Source of the DNA: Clitopilus passeckerianus
Lineage: Eukaryota > Basidiomycota > Agaricomycetes > Agaricales > Entolomataceae
Reading direction: 5' to 3'
DNA length: 64,000 nucleotides
NCBI GenBank assembly: GCA_944990035.1
Contig: CALYLX010000136.1
Coordinates: 248,001-312,000, forward strand
The position numbers were made by a program, and so were the translations under genes. The notes below the pieces were generated by a model. It was not told where the DNA came from. It was given only the letters and a program-made list of their open reading frames with translations, and made no database searches. Below are positions 11,052-26,000 of this stretch, in pieces. Every line of letters begins with the position of its first letter. Position 1 is the first letter of the stretch.

Positions 11052-14000
11052 ATGTCTGGAATTACGGATGAAGCTGGAAACATCTTCAATGACAGCTCGA
11101 GGACGCTGGCGCCCAAAGCAGTCGGATTCCAAGTAGGCTTAATGAGCCTGGTCTCTGTAAGTTCACACAGATTGCAACGCGTTGTGGAGCTCAGGGTTCA
11201 CTGATATCCTATACCAGATTGCGGCTATTCTGGCGTTCAATATCCTTCGTCCAAGTAATAAGGTATGGGTTCTGCAAAGAAGCTGCGCTGGAAACATGCC
11301 ATTCAACAACGACATGCTTTAGATCATTTACGAACCGAAGGTCAAATACCATGTCGGCGACAAACCACCGCCTCGAATATCGGACGGCCTCTTTGGCTGG
11401 TTACCGCCGCTAATACACACGAAGGAGCCAGAGCTACTCGAAAAAGTCGGCTTGGACGCAGTCGCTTTCCTGCGGTTCAACCGACTTATGCGATCCCTTT
11501 TCTCGTGTATTGCGATCCTCGCTTGCGCAGTCACCATTCCCGTCAACGTCATTTACAACCTCAAAAACATCAAGCCCAAGAAACGCGACATCCTCAGTAT
11601 CCTGACCATCCGGGATGTCAGTGGGAACCTGCTCTATGTCCATGTGGCAGTGACATATGTGGTCACCTTCATTGTGATGGCCTTCGTGTACTACCATTGG
11701 AAGCAGATGGTTAGACTTCGCCACGCGTGGTTCCGCTCGCCCGAGTACAAGGACTCTTTCTATGCCCGGACCTTGACCGTACGGTCCGTGCCAAAGAAGC
11801 TCCAGTCCGACGAAGGCCTCAAGGCAATCTTTGATTCTATTCAAATGCCATACCCCACTACCAGCGTCCATATCGGCCGAAAGGTCGGAAAGCTGTCTTA
11901 TGCTATTGAAGAGCACAACAAGATTGTCAGGGAGTTTGAGGCTGTCCTGGTCAGGTATCTCAAGAACGGCAGACTCGGCAAAAAGAGGCCGACTATGCGA
12001 ATCGGTGCTACGTGTGGTATCGGTGGTCGCAAAGTCGATGCCATTGATTTCTATACGTGCGTTAACCCATTTTTCATGGATGTTGTTCGTGTGATTGATT
12101 TGTTCTGCAGGGAGAAAATCAAGAAGGCGGAAAATGTCGTCGAGATCCTGCGCCACCAGCATGAAACCCGTAAGGCAGAGAATTATGGCTTTGCTAGTTT
12201 GGCAGCCGTTCCGTACGCGCATATAGTCGCTCGCAAACTTGAAGGCAAACGTCCGAAGGGGACCACCATCGAGCTTGCCCCGAACCCCAAAGACATTGTC
12301 TGGGAAAACATGAACAAGTCCAACGGCGAAATCTTCCGCAAGAAGGTTATTGGTTTTTTGTGGTTGGCATTGGTCTGCTTTGTCAACACTGTGCCCCTCT
12401 TCGTCATCTCAATTCTAGCGAACTTAGCCTCGGTAATTTACCCCGCCTTTCAGCCTACTCTAATTATTTCCTTAACGACCTTTTTCAGATTCAAGATTAT
12501 GTTCCCTTCCTTGACGAATGGGCCACTGAATCGCCAACTTCTTTTGCATTCGTATCTGGAGTACTCCCACCAGCAGTGTCCGGCATCTTTGGTTTCTTCC
12601 TGCCTGTCATCATGCGGTGGTTAACTAAGTACATGGGTGCCTTGACACATTCTCGATTGGATCGGGCTGTGGTGGCTCGTTACTTCACCTTCTTGATCAT
12701 TTCTCAACTTGTGATCTTCACGTTGATTGGTGTCATCTTCAGTTCGTATTTGTTTCCATCTTTCTGCACCACTCTAACGGCACCCCTTTGATAGACTCGG
12801 TCAAGGAGATCATTGAAGCGATCGGAAGGAAGGCTAGCCCACAAGAGATTCTAGAAAACCTTCACAGTGAGTTTGATTTGGCTACCGCCTGGCACGGCGT
12901 CTGATTGGCTACTCGTAGCTCTTCCTGCAACGGTGCACAAGACTTACATTAACCAATCGTCGTATTGGTTGACTTTCTTCCCGTGAGTTGAAGCAAAACC
13001 ATCCGATGGATTAAAGCTAACACTACTCACAGGCTTCGTGGCTTCCTTGTCGTCTTCGATTTGGCTCAAATCATCAATCTCGTTTGGATTTTCATCAAGA
13101 CACAGTGGGTTCAAGGCATAATCTTGTCTTCTTCCCAGCTAACTCTCGTAACAGCTTGTTTGGCCGCACTCCTCGTGATATTCGTGAATGGACACAACCA
13201 CCCGACTTCCAATATGCCATCTATTATTCGAATATCTTGTTTATGGGCGCTGTCGGCTTAGTGTTCACCCCGCTTGCCCCCTTGGTTCCCGTCGCTGCTG
13301 CCATCGTCTTCTGGATGGGCTCCTGGATATACAAGTATCAGTTGATGTATGTTTTCGTCTCGAAGGTTGAATCTGGTGGAGTACGTTTTGGCAGCTCATC
13401 TCCAACGTAAATACATGCTGATAGTCGTTTCCAGCGTCTCTGGAATGTTGTGATCAACCGTTTGCTTACCTGCGTGGTCCTCATGCAACTTCTGATGATT
13501 CTGAGTATGTTCCAGTCTCTTGTTATCGTCGAGTCCACTCATTGACTTGCAACAGCGATCGGGCTGCAGTACAGGTTCCGTTCCCTCCAATGGCTTTCAA
13601 CTGTCCCGCCTATCCTCTTTGTCCTCGTATTCAAGATCTACATCAACAAGACTTTTGTTCCGGCCTTCACATATTATATTCCTAATGAGGAGGAGCTCAG
13701 ATTAGCTCGCGTCCACTCCGAGCGCGCAGATAACAGAGGAAATAGGCTCGAGAGGCGCTTCGGTCATCCCTCTTTGAATCAAGATCTATTCACGCCAATG
13801 CTCCATCAGAAGATGATGCCGCTCCTCAGTCAAGTATACAGCGGCAGGCTCGGGCGGGACGAGGCCAAGTTGGACGAGTATGGCGGCCAGAAAATGGAGG
13901 CTCAGGTCATTCCAGGCGGTATCAAGATTGCTGGTATCTCCCAAGTTAGTATATCCCTCGCCAATTGCACACATGCTGATGTCTCTTACTCCAGAACGAG

Positions 14001-14603
14001 CTGGAGTACGATCCTGCGCTGTATCAACGCGACAGGGGCGAACTAGACTGGGATGCACGTTCAATAGCATCTTCAAACATGATGGATGGCGCCTCAACCT
14101 ACAACGGGACTATTGGGAGCACCACTAAGCTTATTGGCTATGATCGTTATCTAGCCCAAGGACCACAAATGGGGTATCAGTCCGAAATCGAACTTACAAA
14201 GATGGACTCGATGCAAGAACCTTTGCTGAGTCCTAGGAGTATGGCATTCCAGCAGTCTCCTCAGTCTTCGGCGCCGGCAACGCCAGGAGCCCTTTATCGA
14301 CAGGATCCTTTAGGCCAAAGCCGGGAGGCACCCACCCATAGACCTCAAGGCAGCTATTCCCCGTACCATTCCCAATCACCATCCCGTTCACCGGAACCTC
14401 AATACCAGCCCTATCAAGGTTTCGGTGGATCGCCAGCCTCCGAGTACCCACCTAGACAGTTCACCCCCGTTCAGGAGTATCCTCCCAGAACATTCACCCC
14501 TACCCAAGAGTATCCTCCGAGACATTCGCCGTCACCGTATGGCCACCACCCACGCCAAAGCAGCACAAACAATATGGCTGGCCGCGGCATATATAGAGGT
14601 TGA
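11052..14603 (+). CDS. CSC1/OSCA-type osmosensitive cation channel
   Basis: Eleven exons: 11052-11156, 11218-11262, 11323-12432, 12489-12741, 12795-12866, 12919-12982, 13033-13104, 13155-13380, 13435-13504, 13556-13944 and 13995-14603; 1004 aa. The order is the family's: an N-terminal TM followed by IYEPKVKYHVGDKPPPRISD and FGWLPPLIHTKE, two TM helices, a cytosolic RSN1_TM/PHM7-like domain (RTLTVRSVPKKLQSDEG), then the 7-TM DUF221/RSN1 channel core containing FLPVIMRWLTKYMGALTHSR and FGRTPRDIREWTQPPDFQYA. The C-terminal tail is about 200 aa, Pro/Ser/Tyr-rich, with repeated EYPPR-F-TP units. Known relatives are hyperosmolality- or tension-gated Ca2+-permeable channels of plasma or vacuolar membrane. 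The tail is probably regulatory (inference). All phases close without breaks. Confidence 0.92.
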
Positions 14604-14950
14604 GAGTAATACAGTCTATGTTTCTTCACGACCATTTCTTACATGTATACAAGCTCTTCTACCTTATCTCTCTTATATTATCTTATTGCTGGACAAAATG
14701 ACGAGAATGTATTTGCTGCGTAGTCTCACGCACTTGGGTTGTTGTTTATCGGACTGTACTAGAAATTTCAGATATTTGATTTGTTGCATGGCCGATGAAG
14801 CTTGTCCGCTGCAACGAAGTATCCCGAGACAGGACTTGCCGCTGTTGTGTGATCTTGCGTCCAGGCTAGCTTGGCCAACCCAGGTGCGACAAATGAACTG
14901 GGATGATTATTGGGTAGTATATTGAAGTGCAGAAATACGAGGGTTGGTAA
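14604..14950. other. Intergenic between convergent genes
   Basis: 347 bases of 3' sequence between the channel gene (plus) and the secreted-protein gene (minus). Nothing else is recognised. Confidence 0.4.
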
Positions 14951-15769
14951 TTAATTCTTCATGAAGATGACATGTTTGCCGCCTTTACCATCCCTCTTAA
15001 ATTTGCCCGCAAACGCCCACTAAAGAATGTCACCATAAATAGATTGACAATGATTGAAAACTCTGGAGCTTACGTTCAGATAGCCACCATCACCTTCATT
15101 CCAGAATTCACCTTCTCTAGCCCAGTAGATCTCATACCTGGACAAAAATACTCAGTGAGGCAACACCGTGTCAAGCGATTTCGAACTCACCCGACGGTCT
15201 TGTGGAAGCTGACATCGAATTCCTGGTGCATGTGGTTCCAGTCCTTGCCCTTGGTACCCTTCCATGCTGTTCGGTGTTTGGTGTGACAGGCAATCCAGTT
15301 CATGTCTGGCTTCTGCTTGCGCCCTTCGTTGACGACGTGCATTGTGAACTTCCCTCGTTCCTGTAGCGTGGCGGTTAATTTCGACGACGGGATTATCCAA
15401 CAGCAACCACACCTGTTTGTCATGTTCGATCTTGCCCTTGACGAGATTAACAACCTTCATGATGATTTGGGCAGCCCCTCGAACGACGGCGGCAATCCAT
15501 CGCTCGTTTAGGTCTTGTTCTTCCGGGATGTACGATCGTTCGATATGATCCTCGATTTGAGCTCTGATTTCGCGGACAAAAAGAGCATCCTCGAAGGGAT
15601 CCTCCACAGCTCGGTGGTTTAAGTGCTGAGAGGGAACAGGAAGGCCAACATCAGAGGGAGCACGTCGAATGGGAAGAGAATCCACAGCAATTGGTTGGAC
15701 GCTTGAAGCAGTCACTGTGAGTGCGAGTGTGGCGCAGCCGAGGATAATGAGCTTGGAGAAGGAGAACAT
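14951..15769 (-). CDS. Secreted protein with GDGGYLNW-type C-terminal domain, 219 aa
   Basis: Exons 15769-15413, 15360-15191, 15137-15074 and 15019-14951; 219 aa. The N-terminus MFSFSKLIILGCATLALTVTA is a clear signal peptide. A dibasic RR near residue 35 (LPIRRAPSD) is a plausible Kex2 site. The C-terminal ~85 aa is compact: FTMHVVNEGRK, WIACHTKHRTAWKGTKGKDW, YEIYWAREGEFWNEGDGG, YLNWAFAGKFKRDG. I recall a group of small secreted fungal proteins sharing a GDGGYLNW-like end, possibly DUF7888, but cannot verify the name here. Function is unknown; extracellular or cell-surface location is inferred. Splice sites are GTGTGG, GTGAGT and GTAAGC donors with good acceptors, and phases close exactly. 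The ATG at 15769 was chosen because it directly precedes the hydrophobic core. Confidence 0.75.
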
Positions 15770-17073
15770 ATTTCCAGAATATGCAGGTAGGAGATGGTTT
15801 TGCCTCAAAGACCAGCTTCGATTAAGGAGTAGTCAAGATCGCGTTGGTTTCATTTATGTAGATAGACAGCTGCCAGGGCGAAGCAAGTGCCGACGGCGGG
15901 ACACCGCCTTGGGACCTGGAACGAATGATGTCGAATTGAACCCAGTTGAACTCGGCAATGTCATCTTTGCTGAGAGATGATCCCAGGGATTGTCAATCGA
16001 GGCTGTGTGATAGTTGTTCCCTATTTTTACGTCTCTGCAATATAGTTTGCATGTTCACGATTCAATCGGGGGTCTGGAATGAAGGGAATTACTATGAAGT
16101 AAAACGTATAGGTGAGAGGAAGCGATGGACGCAAGAAGGGTCACATACCGGCATGGTATCACTCCAATGCGTGTTTAATGAGTTGCAAACGAATGATTCC
16201 CTCGAACGCCAACATCGAACGTGAAACGTGCACATGCGGCAGTCAAGCGCAACACTCCGATGCTACGGGAAAACCATAGGGGAACAGCATGGGATCGGAA
16301 GTGAAATATCGGGCGCTCTTCTTGACAGCATCTGTCGCCGAGCGGTAGCTTGATGGTCTCTACGTCTATAGCATCACGAAATTTCTCGCGATTATATATG
16401 GCCATATATTCCCATACATTACTCGCATGCGTCACAATGGACATGTCGGCCTTTAAGGTGTCGCAGGGCAATACACTAATTGACTTTTATTCCCAATGCT
16501 CACAATCCATAGAATCTCCGGTGTAATTCACCGTGATTGTAGACATTGGCAATGATTACAGACCAATTTATAATAATGGGTGATTTCACCTTTTCGGGGG
16601 AATATAACATTGGGAACTGAGCTCATGCTAAACGGCGTCGTAATAAATAATGTATGTTATGAGGTCTCCTCAATATGCGAACTATGGCGGGCTCAATGGG
16701 AGTTGGTGCCAGACTCTCAGTTCGTAAAACAAACAAGCCACGGTCATACCCAAGTTATCGCAATCGGTCGAAACTCCTTTAATCGACATGTCAATTCACT
16801 GGGATTGCTCGTACACCAAATATGAACCAGGAAACCTGATCTATTAGTTGATTACAACTGACAGTGGGGGGTGGTAGCTATGTAATGCAAGTAGTAATAT
16901 AATGTGTATATGATTCGTGAAGTCTACTTTTCGTTAGTAAAACATAATGCAATAGAGAAGCCAATAAGTATGAAAGCGCATGGTACCGAGGACAAACGAG
17001 AGGACGACATCAACGATGTCAATGATGCTGCAAGAGATGGGTCGAAAGCACAAAGGTCAGGGCGTCAGGACAT
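15770..17073. other. Intergenic, nothing recognised
   Basis: 1.3 kb of AT-leaning sequence between the 5' side of the secreted-protein gene and the 3' end of the Hsp70 gene. Short frames only. No repeat or RNA gene is supported. Confidence 0.4.
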
Positions 17074-19392
<2,319 letters not shown>

Positions 19393-19486
19393 TGTGGATG
19401 AGAGTAAAGAGGTGTAAGGAGTTCAAATTTTTTGCGACGTCTAAAGTATGCGTAATGTTAAGGGTCGCCGAACCTCGGCTTTCTCC

Positions 19487-19499
19487 GAATGTTCCAGAA
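19487..19499. promoter_or_regulatory. Heat-shock element (trimer)
   Basis: GAA-tg-TTC-ca-GAA is a perfect nGAAnnTTCnnGAAn array, the binding site of the HSF1 trimer. It sits 95 bases upstream of the mtHsp70 ATG and 151 bases upstream of the divergent APH-like gene. A further TTC at 19481-19483 is one base out of phase. Control of Hsp70 by heat stress is a sound inference; effect on the neighbour is possible. Confidence 0.75.
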
Positions 19500-19531
19500 T
19501 CACCCGTGGGATTACCGTTTCTGGTCACATT

Positions 19532-19537
19532 CACGTG
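19532..19537. promoter_or_regulatory. E-box CACGTG
   Basis: A palindromic CACGTG lies between the divergent Hsp70 and APH-like genes, 113 bases from the latter's ATG. It is a known site class for bHLH factors. One hexamer alone is weak evidence. Confidence 0.3.
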
Positions 19538-19649
19538 AGCACCGTGGACTCTTGCGGCGCTTGCAGTTCCGGTGTGAAGGCAAGCCGATGTACCGAACAT
19601 GGGCAAATCCAAATGTCCAAAGGTTACTTCTGCTTCACTACCTTGAAAA

Positions 19650-21178
19650 ATGTCTGCTGGCGAATCCAAGAAGATTGGAGGAGAGTATGGTGAAATCAGG
19701 GCATCTATCGACATTGATAGCTTGAACCAGTACCTCGCAAAGGCCGCTCCGTCTATTCGAACGCCTGTAGTCGTCAAGCAGTTCAAAGTACGTGAATATT
19801 GCGATGTTTCTCTGCTCTAGCTAATAGAGATTGTTCGAAGTTTGGGCAGGTATTGTAACTTATGGGAACTTTCTGAACATTCTCTCAATCCTTTTGGTTG
19901 TCCAGTCCAACCCAACATATTTCTTGACCGACTCTACGTACGACCCCGCCCTTTTCAATGCCCTTACGGTTTCCTAACAGTTTTTCTAGATCAAAGCGCT
20001 TTGTTCTTCGTAAGAAGCCTGCTGGTCAGCTCCTCTCGAAGACTGCACATCAAGTCGAGCGTGAATACGCTGTTCTCCATGCGCTTTACACTTATAACGG
20101 CCGTTCGTCCACCCCTCTGGAGAAGAGGGTGCCTGTTCCGGAACCAATCCTACTCTGTGAGGACAACTCCGTTGTTGGTACACCCTTTTACATCATGGAG
20201 TTTTTGGACGGTCGTATCTTCACGGACACAAGGATGCTTGAAGTTCTCCCCAAGGATCGCAGAGAATGGTGCGTCGGTCCTGTGCCTCTGTATACCTCAC
20301 CGGTACTGATATATCTTGTGTCTCCAGTTGGTTGTCCGCAGTTGGTGCTCTCGCTGCTCTCGGCAATGTCTCTCCAGACGAAGTCGGCCTCTCTAAGTTT
20401 GGGCCGCGAACAGATTACTATCCTCGCCAAATCAAGTCTATGACTCGTGTATCAAGCGCACAGGCTGCTGCTGTTGACATAGAGTCAAAGGAAGCTGTTG
20501 GAAACATCCCCTACTTCAACGAGCTCGTTGAATGGTACAAGAAAAATCTCCCTGACGAGAGCAAAATGGGCCTCCGTATTGTTCACGGAGATTACAAACT
20601 TGACAATCTCATTTTCCACCCCACCGAGAATCGTGTCATTGGTATTCTCGATTGGGAACTTTGCACTCTTGGCAATCCTGTACGTTGACCCGCTATGTTT
20701 CATTGACTTTTGCTGACTCCTTTGAAGCTTGCAGACCTCGGCAACCTAACACAACCATGGTCTATTGACCCAAATGACATCCCTCAAGGGACTGCACTTT
20801 CTATGCGTGGCTTCCGAAACACCACAAGAGATGTCCCCATATCCCTTGAAGAGCTGGAGCGCGAGTACTGCCGACTCACCAACCAAGCATACCCAATCAA
20901 GGAAATGCCATTTGTTCGTAGTTGGATGCTATTCCGGGTAAGTGTTTCCTTGTCCTTTTGGATGTCCCAATATCATTAGCTCCAACATGTCACTAACTTT
21001 CATTTATATGAAATAGTTGTCTGTCATCTCACAAGGCATTGCTGCACGCTATGCTCGTCGGCAGGCCAGCTCCGAGCATGCCTATATTCATGTCTCTGCA
21101 TTCCCTCTTATTGGGAATCTTGCCAAGCTCATTCTGGAGCAAGAGGGCATTTCCTTGAACACAAAGTCGAAACTTTAA
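19650..21178 (+). CDS. APH-fold kinase-like protein (ACAD10/11 N-domain type)
   Basis: Exons 19650-19787, 19841-19849, 19906-19937, 19990-20268, 20328-20679, 20728-20937 and 21017-21178; 393 aa. The protein follows the aminoglycoside-phosphotransferase fold seen as the N-terminal part of acyl-CoA dehydrogenases 10/11 and as a free-standing fungal protein. Visible motifs are the nucleotide loop [24 protein letters not shown] with the ATP-binding lysine region, the catalytic loop [13 protein letters not shown] (Asp and Asn) and the metal-binding [18 protein letters not shown]. The animal enzymes phosphorylate 4-hydroxy fatty acyl-CoAs; the fungal substrate is unknown. Exon 2 is a 9-nt micro-exon encoding just Phe-Gly-Gln of the nucleotide loop. 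The gene diverges from mtHsp70, and a heat-shock element lies between them. Confidence 0.9.
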
Positions 21179-21800
21179 TCTAAGATACTTACTCTGCTTG
21201 TTTGCTGCTCGTGGTTTGTTTATATTTCCAATCAAACCATCAATCCTGCTATTCCCATTTACCTCAGAGAAGATCATTTGGGTTGTTAAACTTGTGTCCT
21301 ATTGCTGTGAGTGGGAGCTGGTGCACTACCACCCTTTTTAAATGTGGTGGCAGATATTAAACCTTTGACTAAATGATTTCTTTGCTCAATGCCAATGTTA
21401 TGGCAATCTTCTGATTTTTCCACACATTTTGGTAAGTACATTGAGGAAGCTGTAGATGTTCCAAAGGTTGATTAATTTCCCAAAAGAATTGCAACGTATT
21501 GACTTCTGAGACACTTTTTGCAACAACTTCACTGGTGCTCACCAGTGCTTATGTAATCATACACAAGGAGCACATGCCTGCAATTGTTGACATTTGCCTT
21601 CTTTCACGCTCCATCTTTTTGCACTCCCTAGCGGATTCCGACTTTTACTACTACTGTCACTGCTTTATGCAGTGGAGATTATTTCTTCTTACTCTTCTTT
21701 ACATCAACACTTAGCAGTATCTGTTGCTTGAGGGTTCACAGTCCTCCCAGTAGCTGCTTTGTCCATTTGTTATTAGCCTGTGCAGTCATCAGCAATCCAG
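21179..21800. other. AT-rich intergenic
   Basis: 622 bases with markedly higher A+T than the flanking housekeeping genes, continuing into the next gene. No promoter element is clear. Confidence 0.4.
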
Positions 21801-22879
21801 ATGGGGTCAACAGTAGAAACAACAATCTCTGCTCCTGACATTGTTGAGATTGCAGAGAAAACCATTGTGCCAAGTGGCTACCGCTGTGATTGGGTCCAAA
21901 GCAATCTCGATACCTGCCCAGTTGTACTTAATTGCTGGCACACACTCAAAATAGTAAGTGCATTGTGCACACTCTAGCTGAACTATATTCAGCATGCCAT
22001 CTTGTACCAGCATTATATCCGATATCACTTCAATGCAAGAAAAGTGAGTTCCCCTAAACTGTTCAATGCTTTCATTGCATTTTAACTATTTATTTTTGAA
22101 ATCTAGAGCCTACACTCTCATTGCCATATAAAGAAATGCAATGCACCAAAACATACAAAAATGGATTTAGAGGCCTTCCAGCTGCATTTGACAGAGTCGC
22201 ATATGACATGTGTTGGTCTTCCATGCCCAATCTCTGGTAGCAATATAATTTCTCAACATCTTCAAGAAATTGTATCTGATATATTTATAATTTAGATTGC
22301 AGCTCAAGCTCAAAAACACTTTATATGCCACATGCTTTATTGAATCATTTCAATGAGCACCGTGGTCTTTTATCAGGAAGGACTGTACCTTCTTTGATGG
22401 ATGTTCTGAACCCCCACTGGATACCGCAACCTCCATCTATGGCCATGGAGAAGCTTCCTGAAGGTGCTAGGTGTTTCTTTTTTCCAGCAGCATCTGGAAC
22501 CTTGAAACCTGGTCGTTTGGCAGAAATCAAAGCTCAATTTTGGTCTTCACTGCCTCCAGAACATGCTACCCCGCCAGAGGCCTCTACTTTCCTTGATCAT
22601 AAGCCACTTTCCAAACAACTAGTATCTTTACTCAAAGATAAAGGGCAGGACATGGTTACCAGGCAAATGTGTATAGCTGAAAGGCTACATTTCCTAAATT
22701 TGCCTAAATTTTCAGTTACTGATGCTGGAAATAATGGTAGCTCAGTGGTCTGGTATAGCCTGCAGCAGCCTGCTGTGGTGTTATCACAACCACAGGGTAT
22801 GCATGGTGAAATCAAGGAAACCCAGAACATAGATGGCACTCATTACACTAGATTTTCCCAATTAGTAAATGTGTCTTAG
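21801..22879 (+). CDS. AT-rich C2H2-like zinc-finger protein, unknown role
   Basis: Exons 21801-21953, 21993-22043, 22107-22236 and 22296-22879; 305 aa. I do not recognise the family. Exon 3 encodes a C2H2-like unit, HSHCHIKKCNAPKHTKMDLE followed by AFQLHLTESHM. Several further Cys residues follow (GLPCPISDC). Exon 1 has RCDW and CPVVLNCWHTLK, which may form another metal site. The C-terminal 190 aa has no domain I can name. Base composition and codon use are visibly more AT-rich than in neighbours, and the first intron is only 39 nt. This suggests a lineage-specific or transposon-derived gene rather than a core one (inference). The ATG at 21801 was chosen as the first in frame; all phases close. 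Confidence 0.6.
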
Positions 22880-23030
22880 TTTTTAGCATACAACTAGTAC
22901 CTCTATGCATAGTCAAGCCTACTCTATAATAATGATACTAGAATATATACCCTCATAGTAGTAATCTAAACTCTCACACAAACCAAGTATTGTTGAAAAC
23001 AAGCACATGAATCAGTTAATACATGTATAG

Positions 23031-26000
23031 CTATTTCTTAGGCCACTTGGGTATAAACTGCTGAAAAAACCTAGGTAGATGTTTTTGGGGCTTCTCCTCT
23101 TGAGCAGTCTCAATGTCCAATGATGATGTCTGCTCTGATGAAGCAGTCAGAAGATTCACCATGGCAGACCAGAGCTGATTTCCACTCCACGGCTTATCTC
23201 CTTGAAGTAACCCATGGTCAGCCACTCTTGCAAGTCTCCGCGCCTCTGCTGTATCTCGGCGAGCAACAATACTGCTTGGTGGAGGCTGTTCCCCCTGAAC
23301 AGCCCAAGCCCATGACCAGCTCCCAGCAGATGCATATAAACCTTCTTTAATCCCATAAGATGCCTTTGATGAAGGAATACCAGTGTCGTCCCTTATCACG
23401 GAATGTTGGAGAGCTGCAATGTTTTTCTGCACATCTTTTTTAGCCAGGTCCAGATTACGATGTCGTTCTTTCTCAATAATATGTGTCGTATGGGAGAATC
23501 TTTTGCTAAAAATAGCAGTGGCGTCAAGATATCTTCGCAGAATCAGTTCAGAAATGTGCCCAATGTTCTCTTGTGGCAGATTAAACGCGCATAGCTCGGC
23601 AGTTGGTTCAAGAGGTCGTATCAAGCCTTGTGTTGATACTCGTTCTCGTATCATTTTTCCATCCCATTTTGGCACCTGAGCACCAAGAATTGAGTATAGT
23701 AATGTTTAGCTGGCCCTGTACTTACATGGATACCACCATAAACATCTGGATGCCCAGCAGTAAGCAATGGGTCACATTGCATGGTTTGGGGCTCCTTCAA
23801 GGTAGAGTCGAGTGCAGGAACAGAACTGGCTTTGAGAAGTGCCAGTGCTGGCTCTGAGTTTGCTCGTTTTGGTGATTTGATGGTGGTGGGCAGAGGCGTA
23901 GCGAGCTCGAAATCAGTTGCTCTTCGAGCGGGTAGCAGTTTTTGGTTTCGAAAGGAACTAACACGTGAAAGTGTAACAGAAATGGAGCGGCGGATCGAGC
24001 GGGCACCGGTTGGTGATCCTCGAGCTGACGATGCTGAACCATCCGGTGTGAGATGGAATGTTTTCTCAGGTGCGGTAGCGGGTGTGAGACTACGATGGGT
24101 GTCAGAAGCTTTCTGGGGAGTGACATGCTTGCAGAAAGTGGCAATGGCGCGGAAGCAGAATTTAGCAGGTGTAGTGAATGGAAATAGAACAGGAAGAACA
24201 TGTGCTGTGTCTGGTCAACGTAGTCAGCATGAGCCCCATCCTTGATAAAAATCAGCTCACCGTCATAGACTTGCAAGTGCACCTTTGTTGCAGGAAGTGA
24301 TTTGTTCTCAATTCCTTGGAGCACGGGGTAAAGTGCCTTAACTCTATCCGTAAGCGGGAAGGACTCTGGATCGGCAGCTTTATGCGCTCTAAAACTGGAC
24401 TAAGTCTTTTAATACATAGTTTCAACTATCCACGTACAGATAGATGATTTCATCCCGGAGAACTTCTTTGTCACTTGCAATCACCAACAGAGGTGGCAAA
24501 CCGCCCAGGTATGACATGACGGGGCTGATTAAAGGGTGTGGAAGCAGGCTATTCTGGGCGTACATATGAAGTTGGTTGTCGGTGGATAGTAGTTCGCCTG
24601 ATTTTGCGGTCAAGGTGATAGTTTGCTTGTCTGGGAGGTTTGGATCTGGTAAAGGTGTCGTGGGGCCGAAATCGACGTAGGGCTGCGACGGTGTCGGCAT
24701 ATGTGCTTCTGTGAGCATTGTAGTCTGCGGGGTTCGTCCATCTATATGGAGAGTCTGGCGTATTCTATATTTGAGGGAGGCCCGGACTCGGCTAGACATT
24801 TCCTCTGAAGGGGGAGGCCAGAGCAAACTGGGTTTCTGAAGGGATAAACCCCATGCAGGCATGACATCCTAGATAACAATGAGATGATGATCATCGAAAA
24901 CATATCCCACGATTCACCGTGGCGGTATTTGTTTGTATACTGGGGAAAGAATGTGTTAGGTCTGACCAGGGCGAGATGAGGAATCCTCCTGCTGGTAGTG
25001 GGAGACCAACATCCCGAAGGACCTGTAGCAGTGCAAGTGTAAGGCCTCCTCCTGCCGAATCCCCTGCAACGATGATATTCGCTGGATCTACCGGGCGATG
25101 TTCAGCGCCAGGAGGCGGTCTGATTAAGAATAGATCTACAGAAAATTAGATCCTGCAGGTATCAAATTGTCTAACGTAACATACACGCCGCGAGAAGATC
25201 TTGTAGGGCGCAAGGGAAAGGATACTGTGGGGCGAGGCGATAATTAATGGCTGAGGAGCCTTGGCGGTCAATAGGGGTTTATTCAGATTGTATAGATTGA
25301 GTCTCACCGAAGACACGGCCATTAATTTTCCGCGCATGTCGCTGGATGCTATACCTAAAGCTGGTGAGCGACAGGTTAGCCAGAACGACGAGCTTCCTAC
25401 CGTTCTTGGTCGACGCTGCCAAAGTAATAGCCACCTAAGTAGGGAAAAGCAATTAAAACCTGACGAATTTACAAGTGTGACAAAAAGGCTCACCACCGTG
25501 CGAGTACAGGATGCACCGCATGTTGTCCATCTCGGAGGTATATTGTCCTGGGCCGTCTGTAGTAGTAGGGTCTCCTGCAACATCTTCCTTACTGGGCTCA
25601 GTAGATCGACCCATCTTATGTCTACGCTTTGCCTCTTCCCAATCTTTCTTTGCGGTGATCCATTGTGCATCCACTCTGTCAGAGAATAAGGACATTCACT
25701 AAGGAGGTAGTATTATCCTTCAACTAACCCGTCTATGCCCCTCACCTGCCACCATTGCACTCCACCGACAATACGTCGAGCCTCATCCTCACCACCCAAT
25801 GCCTGTATGAGATATTTTGCAGCTTCATCACACGATGACATGGGTACAATCAAACGAACGACATGAACCCATGGCGGAGACGGTGTTCTCGTGTTCGCGA
25901 AATCTGGAAACGTTGAGCATAATCATCTAAGTGATGTGGACAGGGGCATACCTTGAACTTCCTCAACCGTATGACTGCACAAGATCAATGACTGGTTAGC

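Noticed and set aside
11434..12222. 262-codon minus-strand frame
   Set aside because: It is the exact antisense of CSC1 exon 3, with no domain or splice partner of its own.
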